A model generated the notes under the pieces. The model saw only the letters and a list, made by a program, of their open reading frames with translations. It had not been told where the DNA came from and searched no databases. Both the position numbers and the translations under genes were made by a program. Source: Methylobacterium radiodurans (GTDB taxonomy: Bacteria; Pseudomonadota; Alphaproteobacteria; Rhizobiales; Beijerinckiaceae). From it: a stretch of DNA of 64,000 nt. The stretch lies in the NCBI RefSeq assembly GCF_003173735.1, contig NZ_CP029551.1, positions 747,001-811,000 on the forward strand, written 5' to 3'. Position 1 is the first letter of the stretch. Every line of letters starts with the position of its first letter. Positions 23,650 through 32,025 of this stretch are shown here, piece after piece.

Positions 23650-24510
23650 TCAGGCCAGCCGGCGGCGGCGCTCGACGAGCTGCATGATGATCGGCGTCAG
23701 GATGAGCTGCATCGCCAAGTCAAGCTTGCCGCCTGGGATGACGATGGAGTTCGCTCGGCTCATGAAGCTGTCGTGGATCATCGAGACGAGGTACGAGAAG
23801 TCGATCCCCTTGGGGTCCTTGAAGCGGATCACCACCATCGATTCGTCCGCGGTCGGGATCCAGCGGGCGATGAAGGGGTTCGACGTATCGACCGTCGGCA
23901 CCCGCTGGAAGTTGATGTCGGTCCACGAGAATTGCGGGCAGATCGTCTGCACGTAGTCGGGCATCCGCCTGAGGATCACGTCGGTGACGGCCTCGGTCGA
24001 GTAGCCGCGGAACGAGCGGTCCCGGTGCAGCTTCTGGATCCACTCCAGGTTGATCACCGGCACCACGCCGATCTTGAGGTCGGGATAGCGGGCGATGTCC
24101 ACGTTCGCATCGACCACGCAGCCGTGGAGCCCCTCGTAGAACAGCAGGTCGGAGCCCGGGGGAAAATCCTCCCAGGACGAGAAGGTGCCTTCCGGCACAC
24201 CGTAGCGGGCGGCGTCGTGCGCGTCGTGGGCGTAGTGCCGGGTGCGGCCGCGGCCCGACTCGCCGTAGCTGCGGAACACCGCCTCCAGCTCGGCCAGGAG
24301 GTTGGCGCGCGGCGCGAAATGGCTGAGCGTCGGCTCGCGCGCCATCATCGCCCGCATGGTCTCGCGGTCGAAGGCGTGGAAACCGTCGCCCTCGATATAG
24401 ACGGCGCTGACGTCCTCCCGCCGGAAGATCTGCTCGAAGGTGTTCCGGACCGAGGTGGTGCCGGCTCCCGAGGAGCCGGTCACCGAGATGATGGGATGGC
24501 GTGCCGACAT
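23650..24510 (-). CDS. prk: Phosphoribulokinase, class I
   Basis: 286 residues, the length of bacterial octameric phosphoribulokinases (cbbP). Makes ribulose 1,5-bisphosphate from ribulose 5-phosphate and ATP. The P-loop GSSGAGTTS is near the N-terminus, followed by IEGDGFHAFDR, the dense basic/His segment GRTRHYAHDAHDA and YEGLHGCVVD. No RuBisCO gene is in this window. In M. extorquens AM1, which has no Calvin-cycle CO2 fixation, phosphoribulokinase is still needed for methylotrophy because its product is ligand of the LysR regulator QscR; the same can hold here. It is 19 bp behind fbp. Confidence 0.95.
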   Translation of the reverse strand: MSARHPIISVTGSSGAGTTSVRNTFEQIFRREDVSAVYIEGDGFHAFDRETMRAMMAREPTLSHFAPRANLLAELEAVFRSYGESGRGRTRHYAHDAHDAARYGVPEGTFSSWEDFPPGSDLLFYEGLHGCVVDANVDIARYPDLKIGVVPVINLEWIQKLHRDRSFRGYSTEAVTDVILRRMPDYVQTICPQFSWTDINFQRVPTVDTSNPFIARWIPTADESMVVIRFKDPKGIDFSYLVSMIHDSFMSRANSIVIPGGKLDLAMQLILTPIIMQLVERRRRLA

Positions 24511-24529
24511 CGTCGTCCGGGCGGCGCGC

Positions 24530-25588
24530 CTAGCTGCGCATCAGGCCGCGCTGGCCGAAGAGCGGCGAGCGCCCGGCGGCGTGGTTGCGGCCGTCGAAGT
24601 ACTTGGCCACGCACTCCACTTCCTCGGTCGAGCCGAAGACCAGGGGTACGCGCTCGTGGATGCCGGTGGCCTCGATGTCGAGGATGCGGCGCTCGCCGTC
24701 GGTCGCGCCGGCACCCGCCTGCTCCATCAGCATGGCGATCGGCGCGGCCTCGTAGAGCAGGCGCAGGCGCCCCTGCGCATAGCCCTTGCGCTGGTCGCCC
24801 GGATACAGGAACACGCCGCCGCGCATCAGCACGCGCTGCGCGTCGGCCACGAGCGAGCCGAGCCAGCGCATGTTGTAGTCCTTGTCGCGCGGCCCTTCCG
24901 CGCCCCGCAGGCAATCCTCGATGAAGGCCTTGATCGGCGCTTCCCAGTGCCGGGCGTTCGAGGCGTTGATCGCGTACTCCTTCGTCGTGGCGGGCACGTC
25001 GAGGCTCGGATGCGTCAGCCGGAAGGCGCGCTCGGCCCGGTCGAGCACGTAGACCTGCGTGCCCTCGCCGAGCGTCAGGACCAGCGCGGTGGCCGGCCCG
25101 TAGGTGACGAAGCCCGCGGCGAGCTGCGCCGTGCCCGGTGTCGTGAACGAGGCGATCGGGTTCCCCGCATCCTGCACCGCCGGGCGGATGCCGAAGATGG
25201 TGCCGACCGCCATGTTGACGCCGATGTTCGACGAGCCGTCGAGCGGGTCGATCGCCACCGCCAGCGGTGCGCCGGGGTTGAGGCGCATCACGTCGTCGGC
25301 CTCTTCCGAGGCGACCTCGGCCACGGGGGCGGCCTGCAGCGCCTCGGTCACGCGCTGGTGCGCAATCACGTCCAGCGCCTTCTGCACGTCGCCGTCGCTG
25401 TTCTTGGATCCCGTCGCCGCGAGGTCGCCACCGAGCGCCCCGCGCCCGATCACCTCGCTGATCGTAATGGCGGCGCCCGCGATGGCAGCGATCACCACGG
25501 CCGTGTCCTTCAGCGCAGGGTTGTGCGAGACCGCCCGCGCAAGGCACGCGTCGAGATGCGCTCCGACCTCAAGAGACTCGTCAGCCAT
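24530..25588 (-). CDS. fbp: Fructose-1,6-bisphosphatase, class I
   Basis: 352 residues. Hydrolyses fructose 1,6-bisphosphate (and perhaps sedoheptulose 1,7-bisphosphate). The metal/catalytic motif DPLDGSSN is at 114-121 and GDVQKALDV upstream; SEEADDV holds the metal-binding glutamates. The C-terminal GDQRKGYAQGRLRLLYEAAP is the substrate-binding block. The ATG at 25588 is preferred (MADESLEVG); a second ATG is six codons upstream. It is first gene of the minus-strand cluster and divergent from the LysR gene. Confidence 0.95.
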   Translation of the reverse strand: MADESLEVGAHLDACLARAVSHNPALKDTAVVIAAIAGAAITISEVIGRGALGGDLAATGSKNSDGDVQKALDVIAHQRVTEALQAAPVAEVASEEADDVMRLNPGAPLAVAIDPLDGSSNIGVNMAVGTIFGIRPAVQDAGNPIASFTTPGTAQLAAGFVTYGPATALVLTLGEGTQVYVLDRAERAFRLTHPSLDVPATTKEYAINASNARHWEAPIKAFIEDCLRGAEGPRDKDYNMRWLGSLVADAQRVLMRGGVFLYPGDQRKGYAQGRLRLLYEAAPIAMLMEQAGAGATDGERRILDIEATGIHERVPLVFGSTEEVECVAKYFDGRNHAAGRSPLFGQRGLMRS

Positions 25589-25723
25589 CGCTCTTAGCCC
25601 TCGCATCGTCTGTCGCCCCGGCCGGGACGAACCCGGCCCGAGGCGAAAGCCTCTAACCGCAGCCGCGTCCGGATGATACCGCGCGCCCGGTCTACATCGC
25701 CAGAGGCGGGGGACAGGACGGCT

Positions 25724-25744
25724 CAAGAATTCTAAAATATCTTG
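25724..25744. promoter_or_regulatory. LysR-type operator candidate between fbp and the LysR gene
   Basis: CAAGA at 25724-25728 and TCTTG at 25740-25744 form a perfect dyad with an 11-base AT-rich spacer, the spacing typical for LysR-family sites. It is the only AT-rich patch in this divergent region, 34 bp before the LysR ATG and 136 bp from fbp. Binding is inferred. Confidence 0.45.
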
Positions 25745-25777
25745 CGGCAGCCTACAAAAAAACTAGAACGAGAGGCG

Positions 25778-26725
25778 ATGCGCAACCTGTCCTTGAAGCA
25801 GCTCCAGGCCGTCGCCGCCGTCGCCAAACTCGGGACGATGACGCGCGCCGCCCAGGAACTCAACGTCACATCGGCGGCGCTCTACGCCCGCATCCGCCAG
25901 CTCGAGGAGGAGGCCGGCCTCCTCCTGTTCGACCGGACGCCGAACGGCCTGAAGCCGACCGATGCCGGTCGCGAGATGCTCTGGGCGATCGACAGCATCA
26001 ACACGGTGCTGGAGACCTGCGCCGACCGCCTGCGCACCCTGAAGGGCGGCGCCGGGGGCCGCGTGGCGATGGGCGTGGTGTCCACCGCCAAATACTTTAC
26101 CCCGCGGGCAATCGCCGGGTTCCTGGAGAAGCATCCGGGCGTCGAGATCAACCTCTCGGTCGGCAACCGGGGCGAGACGGTCGAGGCCCTGCGCAACTAC
26201 GAGATCGATTTCGCCATCATGGGCCGGCCGCCGCGCGACTTCGCGATCGAGGCCGAGAAGCTCGGGCCGCACCCGCTGGTGCTGATCGCCGCGCCCGGCA
26301 ATCCGCTCGCCGGCCGGCGCAACATCACGCGCGAGGAGCTGGCCGACCAGCCCTTCTTTGTGCGCGAGGACGGCTCGGGCACCCGCACGGTGTTCGAGGA
26401 GTTCATCAGCGGCATCATCATCCGGCGGGCCAAGCTCGGCATCGACACCGGCTCGAACGAGACGATCAAGCAGGCGGTGATGGCGGGCCTCGGCATCGCG
26501 CTGCTCTCCGCCCACACCGTCGCGGCGGAGGTCGAGACGGGGCGGCTCGTGCTGCTCGATGTCGAGGGCCTGCCGATCCGGCGCGACTGGTACGTGGTGC
26601 GCCGCGCCGACAAGGTGCTGGGCCCGGCGGCTGCCGCGTTCTGGGACTACCTCTATCGCGACGGCGCCCGCTGTCTGCCGCGGCTCGACGCCGTGCGAGC
26701 GATGGCGGCCGGGGCCGCTCCGTGA
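25778..26725 (+). CDS. LysR-family regulator, CbbR/QscR-like
   Basis: 315 residues. N-terminal winged helix-turn-helix (about 3-62, with TMTRAAQELNVTSAALYARIRQLE) and a C-terminal periplasmic-binding-like effector domain. The segment RVAMGVVSTAKYFTP and the divergent position next to fbp-prk are typical of CbbR regulators, which sense phosphorylated intermediates such as ribulose 1,5-bisphosphate. In methylotrophs the homologue QscR activates serine-cycle genes. The ATG at 25778 has GAGAGG upstream. The stop overlaps the start of the next gene (GTGA). CbbR and QscR cannot be told apart here by eye. Confidence 0.85.
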   Translation: MRNLSLKQLQAVAAVAKLGTMTRAAQELNVTSAALYARIRQLEEEAGLLLFDRTPNGLKPTDAGREMLWAIDSINTVLETCADRLRTLKGGAGGRVAMGVVSTAKYFTPRAIAGFLEKHPGVEINLSVGNRGETVEALRNYEIDFAIMGRPPRDFAIEAEKLGPHPLVLIAAPGNPLAGRRNITREELADQPFFVREDGSGTRTVFEEFISGIIIRRAKLGIDTGSNETIKQAVMAGLGIALLSAHTVAAEVETGRLVLLDVEGLPIRRDWYVVRRADKVLGPAAAAFWDYLYRDGARCLPRLDAVRAMAAGAAP

Positions 26726-27957
26726 GCGAGGCGGGCGTCGTCGTCCTGGGCGCGGGGCAGGCCGGGTTCCAGGCGGCTGCCTCCTTGCGCGAGGCGGGTT
26801 TCGCGGGGCCCCTCACCCTGGTGGGCGACGAGACCGCCCTGCCCTACCAGCGCCCGCCCCTGTCGAAGGCGTATCTCGCCGGCAAGACCGACGCGGAAGG
26901 TCTGGCGCTGCGACCCGCCGCCTATCTCGACGAGCACCGAATCGGCTTCCGGCCGGGCCTCGTCGCCGAGGCGATCGACCGTGCGGGGCGCCGGCTGCTG
27001 ACCGGCGACGGGCCGGTTCACTACGATCACCTCGTGATCGCCACTGGGGCACGCAACCGGCCGCTGCCCGTGCCGGGCGCCGACCTCGCGGGCGTGTACC
27101 AGCTCCGCGGGCTCGCCGACGCGGATGCGCTCAAGGCCGCCCTCGCAACCTGCCGCGCGGCCATCGTGGTCGGCGCGGGCTTCATCGGGCTCGAATTCGC
27201 CGCGGTGGCCGCCGCGCGCGGCGTCGACGTGACGGTGATCGAGCTGGCCGACCGGCCGATGGCCCGCGCGGTCTCGCCCGAGACCGCTGCCTTCTTCCGC
27301 GGCGCCCACGAGGCCGCGGGCGTGCGCTTCCGCTTCGGGGCCGGCCTCGCCGCAGTAGAGGGGCGGGACGGCCGGACCTCGGGGGTGACGCTCGCCGATG
27401 GCACGGCCCTTCCGGCCGAGCTCGTGCTCGTCGGCATCGGCGTGCTGCCGAACCAGGAGATCGCGGACAGAGCCGGCCTCGCGGTCGCGGACGGGGTGCG
27501 AGTCGACGCCTTCCTGGCGACCGAGGATCCGGCGGTCTCGGCCATCGGCGACTGCGCCCGCTTCCCGACCCGCTTCGCCCATGGCCTCTCGCCGGACGGC
27601 ACGGTGCGGATCGAGTCCGTGCAGAACGCGATCGACCAGGGCCGCTGCCTCGCCGGGCGCCTTGCCGGCCGTCCGGCGCCCTACGCCGCGGTGCCGTGGT
27701 TCTGGAGCGACCAGGGCCCGCACAAGCTTCAGATCGCTGGTCTCGGCGCGCCCGGCGACATCGGCGTGCGGCGCGGCACGGAGGCCGCCTTCTCAGTCTT
27801 CCGCTTCCGGGATGGGCAGCTCGCCGCCGTCGAGTCGGTCAACCGCGCCGGCGACCACATGGTGGCACGGCGCCTGTTCGCCGCTGGCACGCCGCTCACG
27901 CCCGACCAGGCCGCAGACCCTTCCTTCGACCTGAAAGCACTCGCGATCCGGGCCTGA
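26722..27957 (+). CDS. FAD-dependent ferredoxin/rhodocoxin reductase-like protein
   Basis: 411 residues. FAD-binding motif VVVLGAGQAGFQAA at the N-terminus, ATGARNR, an NAD(H)-binding GAGFIGLEFAAVAAARG with an acidic end (VIELADRP), and the second FAD motif SAIGDCARFP. The C-terminal third has VPWFWSDQGPHKLQIAG, the hallmark of the putidaredoxin/rhodocoxin-reductase group. It should pass electrons from NADH to a [2Fe-2S] ferredoxin. No ferredoxin, cytochrome P450 or dioxygenase gene is adjacent. The GTG start overlaps the LysR stop, so the two proteins are made from one message. Confidence 0.86.
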   Translation: MSEAGVVVLGAGQAGFQAAASLREAGFAGPLTLVGDETALPYQRPPLSKAYLAGKTDAEGLALRPAAYLDEHRIGFRPGLVAEAIDRAGRRLLTGDGPVHYDHLVIATGARNRPLPVPGADLAGVYQLRGLADADALKAALATCRAAIVVGAGFIGLEFAAVAAARGVDVTVIELADRPMARAVSPETAAFFRGAHEAAGVRFRFGAGLAAVEGRDGRTSGVTLADGTALPAELVLVGIGVLPNQEIADRAGLAVADGVRVDAFLATEDPAVSAIGDCARFPTRFAHGLSPDGTVRIESVQNAIDQGRCLAGRLAGRPAPYAAVPWFWSDQGPHKLQIAGLGAPGDIGVRRGTEAAFSVFRFRDGQLAAVESVNRAGDHMVARRLFAAGTPLTPDQAADPSFDLKALAIRA

Positions 27958-28132
27958 GGCAGCCCACGGTTTTCACGTGAAATTAACCGCCGCGCCTCGG
28001 CCGCTGCCACGGCGCAACAGATGTGGCGCGATTGCTGCGCCCGGCCGCCATGTGATTGACCTGTCGAACCTGAACGCTCAAGCTTCGTTAAAGGCTGGGG
28101 CAGGTTCGAGAGCGGGTCTCAGGACAAGGGTC

Positions 28133-29317
28133 ATGACGCGCCGATTCACAGTCTTCCGCTGCCTCCTCGCCTTCGGGGTCGCTGGCCAAGTCGCCGCCTG
28201 CTCCTCGCTGCCGCGGACCGCCTACACGGCCTCGCAGGCCGCGGTCGCGAGCGTGCCGAACATCCCGGACGCCCGGGTCTACTCGGATGCCGCGGTGGAG
28301 ACCTTCACGGCACTCGCCGCACCGAAGGCGAAGAGCCGCAGCTTCAGCTATCTCGCCCTGTCGGGCGGCGGCGGCGACGGCGCCTACGGGGCGGGCGTGC
28401 TCAACGGCTGGACGGCCTCGGGCACGCGGCCGGAATTCAACATGGTCTCGGGCGTGAGCACGGGCGCGCTGATCGCGCCCTTCGCCTTCCTGGGCCCGGC
28501 CTACGACCCCTATCTCACTGAGTTCTACACCAGCGGCGTCGCCGAGACGCTGGTGCAGTCGCCCAACATCACCAACGTGCTGTTCGGCTCCGGCCTCTTC
28601 GGAGACGGGCGCCTGCGCAACCTGATCGGCCGCTACGTCAATGCGGACCTGCTCCGCGCGGTGGCCGAGGAGCACGCCAAGGGACGGCGCCTGCTGGTGG
28701 TCACGGCCAACCTCGATTCGCAGCGCGCCGTGATCTGGAACATGGGCGCGATCGCCGCGAGCGGCGCCCCGAACGCCGTCGATCTATTCCGCGACGTGCT
28801 GACCGCCTCTGCCAGCATCCCGGCGGTGTTCCCGCCTCAGCTCATCGACGTGCAGGCCGGAACCGCCGGCTTCCAAGAGCTGCACGTGGACGGCTCGGTG
28901 GTGACACCCGTCTTCACGCTGCCCCAGTCTCTGCTGGTGCAGGAGGGCCGCCTGCACAGGGCCGGCAAGGCCGACATCTACGTGGTGATCAACGGGCGGC
29001 TCGAGCCCGAATTCGACGTGACGCGGAACAACACGCTTGCGATCGTCGAGCGCTCCTTCACCACGGCGAGCCGCGCCCGCAGCCGCGCCACGCTGACGGC
29101 GACCTACGCCTTCGCCAAGACGAACGGGATCGGCTTCAACCTCACCTACATCGACGAGGCCGCACCGAATACCACGACGGCGCGGGGCTTCGACACGGGC
29201 TACATGCGGGCGCTCTACAATGCCGGCTACGAGAAGGGCCGCACCGGTCGCTTCTGGGAGCACAGCGTGCCCGCCGCGCCCATCCTGAAGACCGTGGCGG
29301 CCGAGACGGCGCGCTGA
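28133..29317 (+). CDS. Patatin-like phospholipase, predicted lipoprotein
   Basis: 394 residues. A signal peptide ends in the lipobox QVAAC (Cys23), so the protein is probably lipid-anchored in the envelope. The patatin fold shows the oxyanion loop SGGGGDGAYGAGVL, the nucleophile elbow GVSTG (Ser109) and the catalytic aspartate in VDGS. It is expected to be a lipid acyl hydrolase. The ATG at 28133 is directly before the signal peptide. It is monocistronic with 175 bp upstream; no partner gene is evident. Substrate unknown. Confidence 0.86.
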   Translation: MTRRFTVFRCLLAFGVAGQVAACSSLPRTAYTASQAAVASVPNIPDARVYSDAAVETFTALAAPKAKSRSFSYLALSGGGGDGAYGAGVLNGWTASGTRPEFNMVSGVSTGALIAPFAFLGPAYDPYLTEFYTSGVAETLVQSPNITNVLFGSGLFGDGRLRNLIGRYVNADLLRAVAEEHAKGRRLLVVTANLDSQRAVIWNMGAIAASGAPNAVDLFRDVLTASASIPAVFPPQLIDVQAGTAGFQELHVDGSVVTPVFTLPQSLLVQEGRLHRAGKADIYVVINGRLEPEFDVTRNNTLAIVERSFTTASRARSRATLTATYAFAKTNGIGFNLTYIDEAAPNTTTARGFDTGYMRALYNAGYEKGRTGRFWEHSVPAAPILKTVAAETAR

Positions 29318-29396
29318 AGCGCCGCTCTCCGCTCGCAAACCGGGCCGGCGCCACCTAGATCGGGGGAACCGACGGAGACGAGGAGCGGATCACGCG

Positions 29397-30191
29397 ATGA
29401 GCGAGAGCGCAGGTGACGGCCCGAACGCGGCCAACCCGGGATCCAAGACCCGCAAGACCGCCCAGAAAGCCGGCACCCGCAGCGGGGCGGAGGCCGCACC
29501 CGAGACGCCGAAGCTGCCCCCACGCGAGGCCGCGGTCGAGGCGCTGATGCGGCTCGCCGCCGAGCAACCCTGGAACGACATCGAGATCGGCGACATCGCT
29601 CGCGAGGCGGGGCTGACGCTGGCCGAACTGCGCGAACTCTACCCCTCGAAGGGCGCCGTTCTGGGTGGCCTCACCCGCATCATCGACCGCAAGGTACTGG
29701 CCGATGACAACGCCGACCTCGCCGACGAGCCGACGCGCGAGCGCCTGTTCGACGTACTGATGCGCCGCCTCGACGCGATGACGCCCTACAAGCCGGCGCT
29801 GCGCCGGATCGCCTACGCGCTGCGTGGCGACCCGCTCACCATGCTGGCGCTGAACGGCGTGATGCTGAACTCGCACCGCTACATGCTGGCCGCGGCCGGC
29901 ATCGACACCGAGGGGCCGCTCGGCCGGGTGAAGCTGCAGGGCGTGGTCATCGCCTTCGCCCGCGTGACCGAGACCTGGCTTGAGGACGACGACCCGGCTC
30001 TCGCCCGCACGATGGCGCGCCTCGACCGCGAGATTCGCAACGGCGAGCGCTTCATGGAGCGGGCCGAGGACGTGCGCCGGCTCACCGCCCCGCTGCGCGC
30101 GCTCGGCCGCGCCGTGCTGGAGCGCCGCGAGCGCCGTCGCGAGCGGCCGCGGGACGACGAGGCCGATTCGGATCCGGCTGCGGCGATCTGA
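29397..30191 (+). CDS. TetR/COQ9-like regulator
   Basis: 264 residues. The first 40 are low-complexity (Ala, Lys, Pro). A TetR-type helix-turn-helix follows (about 42-90: AAVEALMRLAAEQPWNDIEIGDIAREAGL and LRELYPSKGAVL, each a conserved piece). The C-terminal ligand domain resembles alphaproteobacterial TetR proteins related to COQ9. The basic C-terminus (RRERRRERP) is unusual. AGGAG lies upstream of the ATG. Whether it binds DNA or acts as a lipid-binding COQ9-like protein is open; the intact HTH favours a regulator. Confidence 0.72.
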   Translation: MSESAGDGPNAANPGSKTRKTAQKAGTRSGAEAAPETPKLPPREAAVEALMRLAAEQPWNDIEIGDIAREAGLTLAELRELYPSKGAVLGGLTRIIDRKVLADDNADLADEPTRERLFDVLMRRLDAMTPYKPALRRIAYALRGDPLTMLALNGVMLNSHRYMLAAAGIDTEGPLGRVKLQGVVIAFARVTETWLEDDDPALARTMARLDREIRNGERFMERAEDVRRLTAPLRALGRAVLERRERRRERPRDDEADSDPAAAI

Positions 30192-30201
30192 ACCGATCCC
30201 G

Positions 30202-30234
30202 AGGGCGCGGTGCCCGACCTGCATCGCGCCCTTT
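30202..30234 (+). terminator. Hairpin behind the TetR-like gene
   Basis: AGGGCGCG at 30202-30209 pairs with CGCGCCCT at 30225-30232 and runs into TTT; loop of 15 bases. It lies 10 bp after the stop. Confidence 0.55.
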
Positions 30235-30422
30235 CCCGGATCACCTTCCACTCCGTTCCGGGCGTCCGGGACAAGGTCGCGCTTCATCCGTGAGGCCCAG
30301 GGTGGCGAAAACCGGATCCGGTCTTCTGCTGCGGTGACGTCTCCCTTGTCCGTCCGCATCGCGGGTGATACCGGCAAAATAATCCCGCCTGCCCATATCC
30401 CTGACGCCGAAGACCCGAGCCG

Positions 30423-31046
30423 ATGCCGAGCCCCACTGTCCGCCTCCACCGGGGCGACCTGCCCGAGGGCTACGCGCCGGGCGCGGCCATCGCCATCGAC
30501 ACCGAGACGCTGGGCCTCAACCCGCACCGGGACCGGCTTTGCGTCGTGCAGATCTCGACCGGCGACGGTAGCGCGGACGTGGTCCAGATCCCGCTCGACG
30601 GCCCGGATCCGGTGAACCTGAAGCGGGTTCTGGCCGACAATCAGGTTCTCAAGATCTTCCACTTTGCCCGCTTCGACCTCGCGGTGCTCTACCGCCGTCT
30701 CGGCGTGATGCCGGCACCGGTCTACTGCACCAAGATCGCCTCGAAGCTCGCCCGCACCTACACCGACCGGCACGGGCTGAAGGACGTGGTGCGCGAGCTC
30801 GTGGGCGTCGATCTCTCGAAGCAGCAGCAATCCTCGGACTGGGGCGCCGAGACTCTGAGCCAGGCCCAGCTCGACTACGCGGCCTCCGATGTGCTGCACC
30901 TGCACGCCGCCCGCGCGCGCCTGGACCAGATGCTCGCCCGCGAGGGCCGCACCGATCTGGCCGCGTCCTGCTTCGCTTTCCTGCCGATCCGCGCCCGGCT
31001 CGACCTCGACGGCTGGCCGGAGACCGACATCTTCGCGCACAGCTGA
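30423..31046 (+). CDS. Ribonuclease D-like 3'-5' exonuclease, short form
   Basis: 207 residues: one DEDD exonuclease domain with no HRDC domain, a form common in alphaproteobacteria. Catalytic residues are Asp26 and Glu28 (AIDTETLGL), an aspartate in FHFARFDLAVL and the last aspartate in YAASDVLHL with a DEDDy tyrosine. It should trim RNA 3' ends (tRNA maturation or decay). A hairpin terminator follows. The missing HRDC domain implies different substrate recognition from E. coli RNase D. Confidence 0.88.
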   Translation: MPSPTVRLHRGDLPEGYAPGAAIAIDTETLGLNPHRDRLCVVQISTGDGSADVVQIPLDGPDPVNLKRVLADNQVLKIFHFARFDLAVLYRRLGVMPAPVYCTKIASKLARTYTDRHGLKDVVRELVGVDLSKQQQSSDWGAETLSQAQLDYAASDVLHLHAARARLDQMLAREGRTDLAASCFAFLPIRARLDLDGWPETDIFAHS

Positions 31047-31059
31047 GGGCGGGGGTGCG

Positions 31060-31085
31060 CGTGCCGGGGCGCACATCCCGGCACG
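31060..31085 (+). terminator. Hairpin between the RNase D-like gene and lptC
   Basis: CGTGCCGGG at 31060-31068 pairs perfectly with CCCGGCACG at 31077-31085 (8-base loop), 14 bp after the stop. Further on, 31131-31163 holds a dyad TATGG/CCATA enclosing GTTTC-C-GAAAC, possibly part of the lptC promoter. Confidence 0.6.
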
Positions 31086-31257
31086 GATCCGCCTCTCGGC
31101 ACTCTGCCGCGCTGTCCGCCAAACGCGCGCTATGGTTGAAGTTTCCGAAACGGTTGAGCCATAACTTCGCCATCGCCCGGGCGCATCCGGCGGCGGGCTC
31201 ACGGGGGCAGCCCTTCCACGCATCCGCGCACTTCGGGCGCGCCGCACGGACAGGTCC

Positions 31258-32025
31258 ATGCAGGTGGTCGACGCGATCGGGACGAACGGGGCCGGCGGCA
31301 ACGCCCGGCGCACGCGCGCGCATGCCCGCGCCCATCGGCACAGCGCCAAGGTCCGCACGCTCCGGCGGGTGATCCCGGTGGTCGCGGCGGGCGCGGTGAT
31401 CACGGTCGCCGCCCTGGTGCTCAATCCCTTCGGCGCCGCCGTACCGAACGTCAGCGTCGGTCCGGTGACGCTCTCGGGGACCAAGGTGCGGATGGACAAC
31501 CCGCGCCTCTCGGGTTTCCGCAAGGGCGACCGCGGCTACGAGGTCACGGCGGCGGCCGCCCTCCAGGACATGCGCAAGCCCAGCCTGATCGAGCTCGAGG
31601 CCATGCGGGGCCACATCGCCACCGATGACAAGGGCGGACTCGCCCGCCTGGAGGCCGCGACGGGCCTGTTCGACACCGCCCGCGAATCGCTCGACCTCAA
31701 CCGCGACATTCGGATTTGGACCGACAAGGGCGAGGAGGCGCGCCTGAAATCGGCCTCGGTGAACTTCAAGACCGGCAGCGTCGCCTCCAAGGAGCCGGTG
31801 ACCGTCACGGTACCGAGCGGCTCCGTCGAGGCCGACAGCCTCGACGTGGTGGAGAACGGACGCGTCATCTCCTTCATCGGCAACGTCCGCACCGTATTCC
31901 ACGGCGAGGACAAGGCCCAGAAGACGGTCCAGCGGCGGCCCGCCGACGCGCCCGGTCCCACGCTGGACGGCGATACCCTGCGGTTGATGACCTCGGCGGC
32001 CGGGCCGCAGGACAGCCGGCCATGA
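31258..32025 (+). CDS. lptC: LPS export protein LptC
   Basis: 255 residues. A basic N-terminus, one inner-membrane helix at about 38-58 and a periplasmic beta-jellyroll (from about 65) as in LptC, which takes lipopolysaccharide from LptB2FG and hands it to LptA. Sequence similarity within LptC is low; the call rests on topology, the segment GYEVTAAAALQD and the position directly before lptA, whose start overlaps its stop (ATGA). Confidence 0.85.
   Translation: MQVVDAIGTNGAGGNARRTRAHARAHRHSAKVRTLRRVIPVVAAGAVITVAALVLNPFGAAVPNVSVGPVTLSGTKVRMDNPRLSGFRKGDRGYEVTAAAALQDMRKPSLIELEAMRGHIATDDKGGLARLEAATGLFDTARESLDLNRDIRIWTDKGEEARLKSASVNFKTGSVASKEPVTVTVPSGSVEADSLDVVENGRVISFIGNVRTVFHGEDKAQKTVQRRPADAPGPTLDGDTLRLMTSAAGPQDSRP

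Noticed and set aside
23650..24510. prk as uridine kinase
   Set aside because: Length, the class I phosphoribulokinase blocks (IEGDGFHAFDR, YEGLHGCVVD) and the fbp/rpe/cbbY context fit phosphoribulokinase; uridine kinases are shorter and lack these blocks.
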